The position numbers and the translations under genes were made by a program. From JBFHRE01 sp041746105 (lineage in GTDB: Bacteria; Actinomycetota; Acidimicrobiia; Spongiisociales; ZC4RG35): a stretch of DNA of 64,000 nt. The notes below the pieces were generated by a model. That model saw only the letters and a program-made list of their open reading frames with translations, did no database searches and was not told the origin of the DNA. The stretch is taken from assembly GCA_041746105.1 (NCBI GenBank), contig JBGTHP010000032.1:1-64000 (forward strand), written 5' to 3'. Shown piece after piece: positions 17,313 through 26,779 of the stretch (position 1 is the stretch's first letter; the number at the start of each line of letters is the position of its first letter).

Positions 17313-18638
17313 CTAGGGGCGGTTTCGCTCGATCACGTCTCGATACCAATCAAAGCTCGCCTTCGGTGTTCGCTTCAGGGTGTCGTAGTCGACCCTGACA
17401 AGCCCGAACCGTTTTGAGTAACCGAGAGCCCACTCGAAGTTGTCCAGCAGTGACCAGACGAAGTATCCGGCCACGGGAACCCCGCCCGCCATGGCGTCGC
17501 CTACGGCACGGAGATGTCGCTCCAGGAATTCGATGCGGTCCTGATCGTCGACAAATCCTGACGCATCGGCAGCGTCGGGATATGCCGCTCCGTTCTCTGT
17601 GATGTATATCGGTCCAACCTTGTATTCGTCGTGGAGACGCAGAAGCAATTTCGAAAGACCTTGAGGATGAACCTCCCAACCCATGTCGGTGGGTTCGCCG
17701 TCAGCTTTGATGACGTCCGACCGCTCCTCGTCCGAGAGGTCGCTGGCCCGTGAAATCTGGCGGGTGTAATAGTTGAGCCCGAAGTGATCGATGGGCGCGG
17801 AGATCGTGTCAAGGTCGCCGGGACGGACAACTGACTGATCCCATCCATGGTCACGAACCGCCCCTTCCGGATAACCGCGACCTGTTACGGGATCGAGAAA
17901 CCACAGGCTCATCTTCTGGTCGGCCATGTCGGCCGCCGCTTGATCGGCTGGATGGGCCGACGCCGGCTGGCACCAGTCTTGATTCAGGACGATCCCGGCC
18001 TCGCCTCCGGCCGCCTGGATGATGGGTGTGGCCAACCCGTGGGCCAGCAACAAATGGTGTGAGGCGTCGAGCGCGGCCGGCACATCGACTCGACCGGGGG
18101 CATGGTCGCCCGTCATGTAGCCGAGCACTGCCGAGCACCACGGCTCGTTGAGGGTCATCCATTTCGTGACCCGGTCGCCGAGGCGAGACACAACTGCCTC
18201 GGCATAAGCAACAAACGCGTGCGCCGTAGATCGCGCGGTCCAGCCGCCTTCGTCTTCGAGGGCCTGGGGCAGGTCCCAGTGATACAGCGTTGCAAACGGA
18301 ACGATGCCGGTTTCCAACAGACCGTCGACGAGGCGGCTGTAGAAATCGAGGCCGTCCTTGTTCACCTCTCCCCTGCCCTCGGGCATGATCCGGGGCCATG
18401 CGATCGAGAACCGATAGGCCTTGGCGCCGAGGCGCGAGAGGAGGTCGAGATCTTCTGGCCACCGGTGATAGTGATCACAAGCGACGTCGCCGGTGTGTCC
18501 TTTGAATGTCGATCCGTCGGTGTGGCTGAACCGATCCCATATCGATTCCCCCCGCCCGCCTTCGTCAACGGCACCCTCGATCTGATACGAGGCGGTGGCT
18601 GCACCCCAAACAAAACCAACCGGAAAACGCTGCGACAT
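17313..18638 (-). CDS. Beta-glucosidase, glycoside hydrolase family 1
   Basis: Cytoplasmic-type (no signal peptide) retaining glycosidase, 441 residues from the ATG giving MSQRFPVGFVWG; the frame is open upstream to 18704 but similarity starts here. The acid/base glutamate lies in TLNEPW (about Glu165) and the nucleophile in YITENG (about Glu348); the family N-terminal signature FVWGAATASYQIEG is intact. Expected to cleave short beta-glucosides. It lies just downstream of the small membrane peptide gene and may be co-transcribed with mscS. Confidence 0.93.
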   Translation of the reverse strand: MSQRFPVGFVWGAATASYQIEGAVDEGGRGESIWDRFSHTDGSTFKGHTGDVACDHYHRWPEDLDLLSRLGAKAYRFSIAWPRIMPEGRGEVNKDGLDFYSRLVDGLLETGIVPFATLYHWDLPQALEDEGGWTARSTAHAFVAYAEAVVSRLGDRVTKWMTLNEPWCSAVLGYMTGDHAPGRVDVPAALDASHHLLLAHGLATPIIQAAGGEAGIVLNQDWCQPASAHPADQAAADMADQKMSLWFLDPVTGRGYPEGAVRDHGWDQSVVRPGDLDTISAPIDHFGLNYYTRQISRASDLSDEERSDVIKADGEPTDMGWEVHPQGLSKLLLRLHDEYKVGPIYITENGAAYPDAADASGFVDDQDRIEFLERHLRAVGDAMAGGVPVAGYFVWSLLDNFEWALGYSKRFGLVRVDYDTLKRTPKASFDWYRDVIERNRP

Positions 18639-18648
18639 GCCAGGAACG

Positions 18649-18801
18649 CTAAACGACCAGAACTCGTCGGATGCCGTCGCCTTCGAACGAGGGGTCGTCA
18701 CCAAATCCGAGCGCTTGGGCCAAGATCACGAGTAGGCCAAATAGGGCGAGGGCGATGATCAAGCCCACCACCCACTCAGGCGGTTTCTCTCGTGGCATCA
18801 T
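18649..18801 (-). CDS. Small single-span membrane protein
   Basis: 50 residues: a basic and proline-rich N terminus (MMPREKPPE), one hydrophobic helix of about 19 residues, then an acidic stretch and a VLVV end. Start chosen at the ATG-ATG pair because GGAGG lies 7 nt upstream; the frame is open further but without reason to use it. The first ATG overlaps the TGA of the MscS gene (ATGATGA), so translation is coupled to it. The family is not recognised. A role as an accessory peptide of the channel is an inference from context. Confidence 0.7.
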   Translation of the reverse strand: MMPREKPPEWVVGLIIALALFGLLVILAQALGFGDDPSFEGDGIRRVLVV

Positions 18802-19826
18802 TTTGCCGCCTCCGGTCTTTCGCCTTGATCCATCCTGATCGGATCGGGCAGGTAGGTGCGGACGGTTGGGTACGCCAGTTCGAGTGTCGGGTTTGCCTCG
18901 AAGGCCTTGAGCAGGGCGCGCCACATGTCCTGTTTGATCTTGCGCCGCTCCCGCACCGCCACCAGATATCGCCCGGTTATCAAGACCCCCGAATCCTCGA
19001 CCGAGAGGTAGGTGGTCGGCTCGAGATGGGTATAACGGATGAAATAATCGTGCGCCGCCCGCTTGATCTGTTCTGCGTACCGCGCGGTTTTTACATCCGG
19101 AGCCTGGGCGGTGACCAGTTCGAGAATCAGTCGTTCGCCCAACTCCCAGTCGGATTCGAACGTGACCAGCACCGGCAGTTCGTCCCAGAGGAATGGAAAC
19201 CCCTCGCTGTAGTTGGCGATCGACTCGGTGAACAAGACCCCGTTGGGAACATGGATGAGCCGCCCGGTCGATTGATCGGCGCCGACCCAGTTGCCGATCT
19301 CGAGCATGGTGAATCGGAAAACGCGAATGTCTACAACATCTCCGCTCCGCCCGTTCACCTCGACCCGATCACCAACCCTGAATGGTCTCCGGGCAAGGAT
19401 GTACGCCCAACCCGCCAGGTTCTTGAGCACGTCGGCAAGCGCGATCGCAATACCGGCGGAGACGATCCCGATATAGGTCAGGGCTCCGGTCAACCCTCCC
19501 AACCAGACTTGGAAAAACCCAACCACCACCATGAAGGAGGCGAGATAAGTCGCCGTCTTCCGGGTGCGGAACCAGACCTGTGCGTCTTCGATCCGCCTGT
19601 GGACGACAGCAAGGACCACCCAGCGCACCAGCAGCACACCGACCAGAAGGAGAGCCGTTTGCAACAAACGGTCCTGGGTCGGGCTCAGTTCGAATTGTTC
19701 GATTAGCCAGTCCACGTTCGGCCAGAGCCTACGGTACGGGCGACCCAGAACGCTTTTTATGAGGCCAGCGGTGCGTATAGGTCCGCTGCGCGCGCTAAAA
19801 AGCTTGGATGACCTTTCCGACCGCAA
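18798..19826 (-). CDS. MscS-family mechanosensitive ion channel
   Basis: Up to 342 residues. Several membrane helices are followed by the pore-lining helix and beta domain: AGIAIALADVLKNLAGWAYIL and RPFRVGDRVEVNGRSGDVVDI, then VPNGVLFTESIANYS, which match the MscS core. It would release solutes on hypo-osmotic shock. The start is uncertain: TTG at 19826 would overlap the divergent oligopeptidase gene by 19 bp, whereas GTG at 19715 gives a cleaner arrangement and a 305-residue protein. Followed by the small membrane protein through an ATGATGA junction. Confidence 0.88.
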   Translation of the reverse strand: MRSERSSKLFSARSGPIRTAGLIKSVLGRPYRRLWPNVDWLIEQFELSPTQDRLLQTALLLVGVLLVRWVVLAVVHRRIEDAQVWFRTRKTATYLASFMVVVGFFQVWLGGLTGALTYIGIVSAGIAIALADVLKNLAGWAYILARRPFRVGDRVEVNGRSGDVVDIRVFRFTMLEIGNWVGADQSTGRLIHVPNGVLFTESIANYSEGFPFLWDELPVLVTFESDWELGERLILELVTAQAPDVKTARYAEQIKRAAHDYFIRYTHLEPTTYLSVEDSGVLITGRYLVAVRERRKIKQDMWRALLKAFEANPTLELAYPTVRTYLPDPIRMDQGERPEAAK

Positions 19827-21823
19827 AACGAATCCCGATCGAACAAACCCTGCATGGTGTCACCTGGACCGACGAGTACGCATGGCTACGCGACCGCAAT
19901 GATCCCGACACGATCGCTTATCTCGAGGCCGAGAATGCGTACACCGCCAGGGAAACCGCGCACCTCGACGACCTGAAGCAGGCAATCTTCGACGAGATCA
20001 AGGCGCGCACTCAAGAAACCGACCTTTCTGCCCCGGCCAAACGGGGTGACTGGTGGTATGCCAGCCGGACCGAGGAAGGCAAGCAATACCCCATCATGGT
20101 CAGGAGGCGGGGGGACGCCGACGGGCCGGAGGAAGTCCTGTTGGACTTGAATACCGCCGCCGAAGGGCACGACTTCTTGGCGGTCGGCGTCTTCACGGTT
20201 TCACCCGATCAGCGTGTGCTGGCTTACAGCCTTGACACCGACGGGTCTGAGGATTTCACGCTCCGCTTCAAAGACCTGACCACCGGGGAGCTTTTGGCCG
20301 ATGTCATTGAGCACACCTATTACTCCGCCGCCTGGTCGGCGGACTCGAGCCATCTCTTCTACACGACGATCGACGACGCCCACCGTCCCTACAAAGTCTG
20401 GCGTCATGAGCTCGGGGTCGGGACCGACGAACTGGTCTATCACGAGCAGGACGAGAGGATGTTTCTCGGTGTCGGAAACAGCCACGACGACCGCTACATC
20501 TTGATCGCGGCCGGCAGCCAGACCACCTCCGACGTTCACTATCTCCCCGCGGACGACCCCAGCGGAGCTTTTGCGCCCGTGTTGGAACGCAAGCACAAGG
20601 TGGAGTACCACGCCGAGCACAAAGATGGCCGCTGGCTGATCGTGAGCAACGACGACGCCGTAAATGGCCGGCTCTTCTCGATCGCGGTCGACGATCCGTC
20701 CGACTCCATGGAAGTGATTCCTCACGATCTTTCTCGCAAAGTGATCGGGACGTTGCCACTTCGAGACAACATCATCGTTTTCGGCCGCAAGGACGGGCTC
20801 ACCTCGGTCACGGTTCTGGACCAATCGGGCGAAGGCTCCGAACTCACGTTCGATGAACCGGTCTACACCGTGACCCCTGGCCGCAACCTGGAGTACGAAA
20901 CATCAACCATCCGTCTGTCGTATCAGAGCCTCGTCACTTCACCTCAGGTTCTCGACGTGGATCTGGCAACCGGCGAGCGCACCGTCGTGAAGCAAACACC
21001 GGTTCTCGGTGGCTACGACCCTGGTGATTACGAAACTCGCCGCGATTGGGCGACCTCCCCTGACGGCACGGCGATCCCGATCTCGGTCGTATCCAAAAAG
21101 GGCCTGGCACTGCCGGCCCCCGCCGTTCTATATGGCTACGGGTCCTACGAGATCTCGACCGATCCATGGTTCTCGATCGCGCGCCTGTCGCTCCTCGACC
21201 GAGGCGTGGTTTTTGCCATCGCCCACATTCGCGGCGGAGGTGAATACGGAAAACCTTGGTATGAGGCGGGCAAACTCCGGAACAAGGACAACACGTTCAA
21301 GGACTTCATCGCCGCCGCCCGCCATCTGATCGGTTCTGGTGTGACCGCCCCAGATCACCTTGTGGCAATGGGGGGCTCCGCCGGCGGCCTTCTCATGGGT
21401 GCGGTGGCGATCCAGGCACCGGAGTTGTTCAACGGGATCGTCGCCGAGGTCCCGTTCGTGGACGTGATCAACACGATGCTCGACGCCACCATCCCTTTGA
21501 CCGTGATCGAATGGGAGGAGTGGGGCAATCCCGCCGAAGCGGACGACTTCGGCTGGATGCAGGCGTATTCGCCTTACGACAACGTCGATGGCGCCGAATT
21601 GCCGGCGATGCTCGTTACCGGTGGCCTCAACGACCCCCGCGTTGCCTTTTGGGAGCCGGCGAAATGGGTGGCGAGAATGCGACACGGTTCAAGCAACAGA
21701 GGACCGCTGTTGCTCAAGATGGAGATGGGCGCCGGCCACGCCGGGCCGTCAGGGCGTTATTCGGCATGGCGGGAGACGGCTTTCGTCCAGGCGTTTGTCC
21801 TCGATCGTTGTGGGTTGAGTTAG
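19808..21823 (+). CDS. ptrB: Oligopeptidase B (prolyl oligopeptidase family, S9)
   Basis: Serine peptidase that cleaves short peptides after basic residues; no signal peptide, so cytoplasmic. 671 residues, normal length. The N-terminal half is the seven-bladed propeller; the C-terminal alpha/beta-hydrolase domain has the nucleophile in GGSAGG, the aspartate in TGGLNDPRV and the histidine in GAGHAGPSGRY. The N terminus (RIPIEQTLHGVTWTDEYAWLRD) is typical of the B type. Oligopeptidase B rather than prolyl endopeptidase is the better fit, though specificity residues were not checked. Confidence 0.92.
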   Translation: MTFPTAKRIPIEQTLHGVTWTDEYAWLRDRNDPDTIAYLEAENAYTARETAHLDDLKQAIFDEIKARTQETDLSAPAKRGDWWYASRTEEGKQYPIMVRRRGDADGPEEVLLDLNTAAEGHDFLAVGVFTVSPDQRVLAYSLDTDGSEDFTLRFKDLTTGELLADVIEHTYYSAAWSADSSHLFYTTIDDAHRPYKVWRHELGVGTDELVYHEQDERMFLGVGNSHDDRYILIAAGSQTTSDVHYLPADDPSGAFAPVLERKHKVEYHAEHKDGRWLIVSNDDAVNGRLFSIAVDDPSDSMEVIPHDLSRKVIGTLPLRDNIIVFGRKDGLTSVTVLDQSGEGSELTFDEPVYTVTPGRNLEYETSTIRLSYQSLVTSPQVLDVDLATGERTVVKQTPVLGGYDPGDYETRRDWATSPDGTAIPISVVSKKGLALPAPAVLYGYGSYEISTDPWFSIARLSLLDRGVVFAIAHIRGGGEYGKPWYEAGKLRNKDNTFKDFIAAARHLIGSGVTAPDHLVAMGGSAGGLLMGAVAIQAPELFNGIVAEVPFVDVINTMLDATIPLTVIEWEEWGNPAEADDFGWMQAYSPYDNVDGAELPAMLVTGGLNDPRVAFWEPAKWVARMRHGSSNRGPLLLKMEMGAGHAGPSGRYSAWRETAFVQAFVLDRCGLS

Positions 21824-21900
21824 CCGGGACCAAAACCCAGGGCCGAACGGCCCTTGCATGGCGTACTTCGACCAATCACACTTGGGCCGCGAGAGGAGCC

Positions 21901-23208
21901 GTGCTGGAAGACTTGACGCCGCGACCAGAAGAACTCGACCCGATCGAGACCGCCTCGATCGACGAGATCAGAACTCTCCAGCTGGAACGGCTCCGGTGGT
22001 CTCTGGCCCACGCCTATAACAATGTCGCCTTTTATCGGGCCGCGTTCGAAACTGCGGCCATCCACCCGGCCGATCTGGTCGATCTCGATGGGCTGTCCGG
22101 TTTTCCGTTCACGGTAAAAGAGAACCTGCGCCAGAACTACCCGTTTGGAATGTTCGCAGTCCCCCGGTCCGAGGTGGTACGCCTACACGCATCGTCCGGC
22201 ACCACGGGAAGGGCGACGGTGGTCGGCTACACCAAACAAGACGTCGCTATGTGGGCCGAAGTTGTTGCGCGCTCGATCAGGGCAGCGGGAGGTCGGGCGG
22301 GCCACATGGTCCATGTCGCCTATGGGTACGGCCTGTTCACCGGCGGGCTCGGAGCGCATTACGGAGCAGAGCGATTGGGATGCACCGTGGTTCCCGTGTC
22401 GGGGGGAATGACACCACGTCAGGTCACGCTCATCCGGGATTTCGAACCCGACGTGATCATGGTCACACCCTCCTACATGCTCGCCATCCTCGACGAGTTT
22501 CGATCGATGGGGATCGACCCAACGTCGACTTCCCTCAAGGTCGGCATTTTCGGCGCCGAGCCCTGGACCAACGCAATGCGACGAGAAATCGAGGAGTCGT
22601 TCGACATCAATGCCGTGGATATCTACGGATTGTCCGAGGTGATAGGACCCGGGGTGGCCATGGAGTGCGTCGAAACCAAGGACGGGCTCCACATCTGGGA
22701 AGACCACTTCTATCCGGAGGTGGTGGACCCGAACTCCGGAGTCGTTCTGCCGGAAGGCGAAATCGGGGAACTGGTATTCACGTCGTTGACCAAGGAGGCG
22801 TTTCCCCTGGTCCGATACCGGACCGGAGACTTGACCAGATTGTTACCTGGGACTGCCCGCTCGATGCGGCGGATGGAGAAGGTAACCGGTCGGGTCGATG
22901 ACATGATGATCGTGCGGGGCGTGAACGTGTTCCCGACCCAGATCGAGGAACTGTTGCTCGAAGTCGAAGGCCTATCGCCGCATTACACGATCGAACTGAC
23001 CAGATCTGCTCGCCTCGATGTGATGACCGTCAATGTCGAAGCCGCGAGAAACAAGCTCGGTCAACCAGACGACCGTAATGCTGCCGGAACCCGCCTCGAA
23101 GCCGAGATCAAGGGCCGGATCGGAGTTACCGCGTCGGTGCTCGTGTCCGATCCGGGCACTGTGGAGCGGTCGTCCGGCAAGGCGCAGCGCGTGGTCGACC
23201 TTCGCTGA
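21901..23208 (+). CDS. paaK: Phenylacetate-CoA ligase-like adenylating enzyme
   Basis: 435 residues from a GTG preceded by GAGAGGAG. The P-loop HASSGTTGRATVVGYT and the later YGLSEVIGPGVAMEC and RTGDLTRL segments are the AMP-binding motifs of PaaK; the C-terminal RVDDMMIVRGVNVFP motif is also conserved. It activates an aryl or phenylacetyl-type acid to the CoA thioester. No other paa genes are near, so it may serve another aromatic or lipid acid. It lies 77 bp after oligopeptidase B and converges on the acyltransferase. Confidence 0.9.
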   Translation: MLEDLTPRPEELDPIETASIDEIRTLQLERLRWSLAHAYNNVAFYRAAFETAAIHPADLVDLDGLSGFPFTVKENLRQNYPFGMFAVPRSEVVRLHASSGTTGRATVVGYTKQDVAMWAEVVARSIRAAGGRAGHMVHVAYGYGLFTGGLGAHYGAERLGCTVVPVSGGMTPRQVTLIRDFEPDVIMVTPSYMLAILDEFRSMGIDPTSTSLKVGIFGAEPWTNAMRREIEESFDINAVDIYGLSEVIGPGVAMECVETKDGLHIWEDHFYPEVVDPNSGVVLPEGEIGELVFTSLTKEAFPLVRYRTGDLTRLLPGTARSMRRMEKVTGRVDDMMIVRGVNVFPTQIEELLLEVEGLSPHYTIELTRSARLDVMTVNVEAARNKLGQPDDRNAAGTRLEAEIKGRIGVTASVLVSDPGTVERSSGKAQRVVDLR

Positions 23209-23209
23209 A

Positions 23210-24205
23210 TCAGGGCGAATCGGCCGGGCGGGAGCGTTTTTCGATCCAACGGTCCATATCTGCCCAACAGCCCAGCAACCAAGACGAGAGGACCTCTCTG
23301 TCCTCCCAACTCTCTGGGCGCTCTACCACCCTCGCTTCGAGGCGAATCTTCCGGCCTTCCGGAATTGCACGCCACAGATCGACCAGCGAGTCGATGTCCT
23401 CGTAGCCGGAGTGACCTACGAAGACGACCGTGGCATCGCGGGCCCCGGCGAGGGCGGCGCCCACTCCCCCTGGCCTTGGCAGAAGAAGATGGCGCAGCCC
23501 CGAAGCGGCTTCGGCCAGATCATTCCTTCCGATTTCTCGGAGCCCGGCGACGGCCTGCGACCGCCGCTTGAATGTGAAGTTGCCGCCTTCCGGAAACGAG
23601 ATGAACGCCCCTCTCGGGCCCATGGCGGAGTTCTCGCCGACCAGACCGAGGGGATCGGGTCTGGCGGCGTCCAAAAACACGAAACCGGCACGGGCGGCGA
23701 CGTGGTCGAAGAACGGATCCCAGAGGAGTTTCCCCTTGCCTACTGCTCTGATCTCGCGACGCTGGTGAAATGCCAGCTCGGCCATCAGAAAGAGAGCGTC
23801 TCCCGGACCCGCGTGTCGACTGAGCACAACCAGAGAGGCATCTCCGGTGTCGGGAAAAGCGACCTCGAATTCAAAACGAAGGCACCATCGCATCGCCACA
23901 GTGATCCATTCGAGCCACCAGGCAAGGACCGCCTGGTAGGTATTCACCATGGATCGCGCACTCCACCCGAAACCACTCGCGATCCAGACGACCAACATCG
24001 CTGTGAGCGCCGCCGTTTCGAGCATGCCGAAAACAACCCCCAGACCAAGGAGCCGGGTGAATCTCATCCGGCGGCGGTCCGCAATGTCAAGCGCCAGCGA
24101 AATCAGAAATAGTGCTGGGGAGAGTGCCGCGATCACGAACCCACCGGCCCACGCCAGCGGAGTCAACAACAGCCACCGAACCAAACGGGGAGGAGGACCC
24201 ATCAT
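23210..24205 (-). CDS. 1-acylglycerol-3-phosphate acyltransferase-like membrane protein
   Basis: 331 residues. Two N-terminal hydrophobic segments precede a domain with the HX4D motif in SRHAGPGDA and the FPEGGNFT block, which correspond to motifs I and III of PlsC-type acyltransferases. It likely acylates a lysophospholipid or related acceptor at the membrane. Starts at a double ATG; it is divergent from the patatin gene with about 50 bp between them, a pairing that suggests acyl-chain remodelling. Confidence 0.82.
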   Translation of the reverse strand: MMGPPPRLVRWLLLTPLAWAGGFVIAALSPALFLISLALDIADRRRMRFTRLLGLGVVFGMLETAALTAMLVVWIASGFGWSARSMVNTYQAVLAWWLEWITVAMRWCLRFEFEVAFPDTGDASLVVLSRHAGPGDALFLMAELAFHQRREIRAVGKGKLLWDPFFDHVAARAGFVFLDAARPDPLGLVGENSAMGPRGAFISFPEGGNFTFKRRSQAVAGLREIGRNDLAEAASGLRHLLLPRPGGVGAALAGARDATVVFVGHSGYEDIDSLVDLWRAIPEGRKIRLEARVVERPESWEDREVLSSWLLGCWADMDRWIEKRSRPADSP

Positions 24206-24256
24206 GCTCCTGGAATCGTTGCGGCGGTCATGCCCTACCGTCCTAGTCTGACAGTT

Positions 24257-25108
24257 ATGGCAATCGAGCGTCCCGGTTCTACGGCATTCGTGCTTGGCGG
24301 CGGGGGCCTCCGGGGAGCCTCAGAGGTCGGCATGCTCAAGGCTCTCTCCGAGGCCGGAATCGAGCCAGACTTGATCGTCGGGACCTCTGTTGGCGCATTC
24401 AATGGCGCAATCATCGCCTCAAAACCACTCGACAAGGCCGTCCGGCGCCTGGAACTCGCCTGGAACTCGCCGGATTTCCATTCCATCTTCTCGGAGACAT
24501 TTTTGGCGCGAACGATGAATCTGGTCCGCCATCGCACGCATCTCCACTCAAACCATGCCCTCAGGGATTTGGTCAATCACTGGGCACCGGCAACCAGGAT
24601 CGAAGAACTCGGTGTCAGATTCCAGTGCGTCGCTGCTCGCATAGAGACTTCGTCGGAGGTCTGGTTCGATCGCGGCCCTCTGGCAGACGCGGTTCTCGCA
24701 TCCTCGGCCGTGCCGGGACTTTTCCCCCCAGTTGAGATCGGGGGAAGGCATTATCTCGACGGCGGGGTCGTCAACTCGATCCCGATTTCTCGGGCCATCG
24801 AATTGGGGGCCGATGAGATCTATGTTCTCCATGTCGGCAACATCGACGCTCCCTTGCGAGTCCCACGCCACGCATGGGACGTCGCCTTCGTCTCCTTCGA
24901 GGTAGCGCGCCGCCATAGGTTCAATCGCGATCTGGGAAGCGTTCCCCCTGGCGTCAAGGTGAGGGTGCTGCCGACCGGAGCGGACGAACCCGACAGGTTC
25001 AACGATCCATCTCGCCTGCGTTATCGCCGATCGGCCTCGATCGGCCACGCCATCGAACTCGCCTATAGGGCGACGAGCGAATACCTCACCAACGAACTCG
25101 CCATCTGA
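24257..25108 (+). CDS. Patatin-like phospholipase
   Basis: 283 residues from the ATG giving MAIERPGS. The oxyanion-hole glycine run GGGGLRG, the nucleophile elbow GTSVG, and the DGG motif that carries the catalytic aspartate (YLDGGVVNSIP) are all present, so the Ser-Asp dyad is intact. No signal peptide. It should hydrolyse acyl esters of lipids. Its divergent neighbour is an acyltransferase, consistent with a deacylation/reacylation pair. Confidence 0.9.
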   Translation: MAIERPGSTAFVLGGGGLRGASEVGMLKALSEAGIEPDLIVGTSVGAFNGAIIASKPLDKAVRRLELAWNSPDFHSIFSETFLARTMNLVRHRTHLHSNHALRDLVNHWAPATRIEELGVRFQCVAARIETSSEVWFDRGPLADAVLASSAVPGLFPPVEIGGRHYLDGGVVNSIPISRAIELGADEIYVLHVGNIDAPLRVPRHAWDVAFVSFEVARRHRFNRDLGSVPPGVKVRVLPTGADEPDRFNDPSRLRYRRSASIGHAIELAYRATSEYLTNELAI

Positions 25109-25135
25109 AACTGACCGGCCTTTCGCCGGCTCGAC

Positions 25136-26353
25136 TCAGCCGGCGAGCCAGCGACCAAGAGCGGCAGCACAGGTTGTCACTTCGTCGATCGAAACGTGCT
25201 CGTCGGCCGAATGGGCGACTTTGGCGTGACCGGGCCCGTACATCACGGTTGGGATCTTGCCCTCGTTGATGAGAAGCCGCATGTCGGCTCCGTAGGGAGC
25301 TCCGATCATTGCAGGGATCGACCCTGTCACCTCCTGGTGTGACCTCGCCATCTCGATCGAAAGTGGGTGGTCCGGTTCGATGGAACAAGAATCGAATCTC
25401 CCGCCCCAGACCTCGAGATCGAGCGGGAAAGCGCTCAGCCATTCATCCGACTCCCAAGCCGTTGCGAGAGCAGCCCGCAAATCGGCGGCCGCACCATCAC
25501 AATCCTGGCCGACACGCACTCCGTACCGGCCGTCCACCTCCACCTTGTCCATCACGGTTGACGCCCACGACCCGCCCTCGACCATTCCGATGATTGTCGG
25601 ATAGGGCAGACCGATTGCCCGCATGATCGGATCGGTTTCAGCGTCGTTTCTCGACTTCTCATCCGCACGCAACGCTTCCAAGAGAAGGTAGAGCTTGTCC
25701 AGTGCCGATACTCCTTCACGGCGCATCGAGGCATGAGCCGCTTTGCCAGGGACCCGAATCGTGAAAGTGATCGCACCGGCGTGCGCCACGACCACTTCCA
25801 ATCCCGTCGGTTCAGGAATGATCGCCATGTCGGCGGTAACCCCTGCCTGCAACGCAGCAAAGGTGCCGGCTCCGCCGTCCTCCTCGGCCGGGACACTGAC
25901 AATCAGCAGATCGCCGTTGATCTCTGCGTCCGATTCAAAGGCCACCCTGACCGCCTCGATCATCGAAGCGACACCACCTTTCATGTCGCACGCTCCTCGA
26001 CCGAACAGCAGTCCGTCCCTGACCTGAGGTTCGAAAGGAGGGGTCGTCCAAGTGCCAGGATCGCCGGTGGGGACAACATCGATGTGCCCAAGGAGCATCC
26101 TCGTCGGTCCAGGACGACCCGATGAATGCCGACCAACCACGACCGGAAGATCGGTGCGGGGGACCTCGATACCAGGGAACCGGGGGTGTTGGGCCAGCAC
26201 GCCGGGATCGGTCTCGATCCATTCGACGTCGAGCGTCGCTTCCTCCAACAACATCGCAACATGCTCTTGGACTCTCCGCTCGGACCCGGTCACCGATGGG
26301 ATCGCCACGAGCGCGGATAGGTCCTCGGTCACCCGGTCGACATCGACGTTCAC
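25136..26353 (-). CDS. M20 family metallo-deacylase (ArgE/DapE type)
   Basis: 405 residues, full length. Zinc-site motifs are seen in order: LGHIDVVPTGD, GRGACDMKGG, the catalytic PAEEDGG, and a C-terminal histidine in MYGPGHAKVAHSADEHV. The ArgE/DapE/ACY1 family removes acyl groups from amino acids. The start overlaps the stop of the NUDIX gene by 4 bp, so the NUDIX protein is translated first. The substrate is not determined; a neighbouring DDAH-like enzyme hints at arginine derivatives, which is inference. Confidence 0.88.
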   Translation of the reverse strand: MNVDVDRVTEDLSALVAIPSVTGSERRVQEHVAMLLEEATLDVEWIETDPGVLAQHPRFPGIEVPRTDLPVVVGRHSSGRPGPTRMLLGHIDVVPTGDPGTWTTPPFEPQVRDGLLFGRGACDMKGGVASMIEAVRVAFESDAEINGDLLIVSVPAEEDGGAGTFAALQAGVTADMAIIPEPTGLEVVVAHAGAITFTIRVPGKAAHASMRREGVSALDKLYLLLEALRADEKSRNDAETDPIMRAIGLPYPTIIGMVEGGSWASTVMDKVEVDGRYGVRVGQDCDGAAADLRAALATAWESDEWLSAFPLDLEVWGGRFDSCSIEPDHPLSIEMARSHQEVTGSIPAMIGAPYGADMRLLINEGKIPTVMYGPGHAKVAHSADEHVSIDEVTTCAAALGRWLAG

Positions 26354-26763
26354 GTGTGCTCCTTCAATACCTCACGAACCCAAGGCACCATTTCGATTCG
26401 ATCCAGATCTGTCGTCGCCAACCAACGTACTTCTATCGTGCTGGACTCTGGCTCCATTATTCGAGGTTCACCGGCGGCCTCGACCGCAAAGAGGATCTGG
26501 AGATGGTGCAACTCGTCCCATTCCTCCCACGGTCCAAACAAGGTCGACCGGACGTCGAGCAGTGTCGCCTTCGCGATCGCGAGCCCGGTTTCTTCCCAGA
26601 ATTCGCGATGCAGCGTTTCGAGCGGCGTCTCCCCGAAATCCATGCCACCGCCGGGGAGGGTCCACTGCCCTGCGTTCGGATCATGTGCCCATATCTGTGC
26701 AAGCAAGATCGATCCACCGGCCCGACACAGCCCGTAGACACCGATCCTGGTCCGCCTCTGCAT
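26350..26763 (-). CDS. NUDIX hydrolase
   Basis: 137 residues, one domain. The Nudix box is clear: GGGMDFGET ... REFWEETG with the metal-binding glutamates in order. The family cleaves a nucleoside diphosphate linked to another moiety (NTPs, ADP-ribose and others); the substrate is open. Coupled to the M20 gene by a 4-bp overlap. 16 bp separate it from the DDAH-like gene stop, so all three may form one operon. Confidence 0.9.
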   Translation of the reverse strand: MQRRTRIGVYGLCRAGGSILLAQIWAHDPNAGQWTLPGGGMDFGETPLETLHREFWEETGLAIAKATLLDVRSTLFGPWEEWDELHHLQILFAVEAAGEPRIMEPESSTIEVRWLATTDLDRIEMVPWVREVLKEHT

Positions 26764-26779
26764 CAGTCGGTCACCGGCG

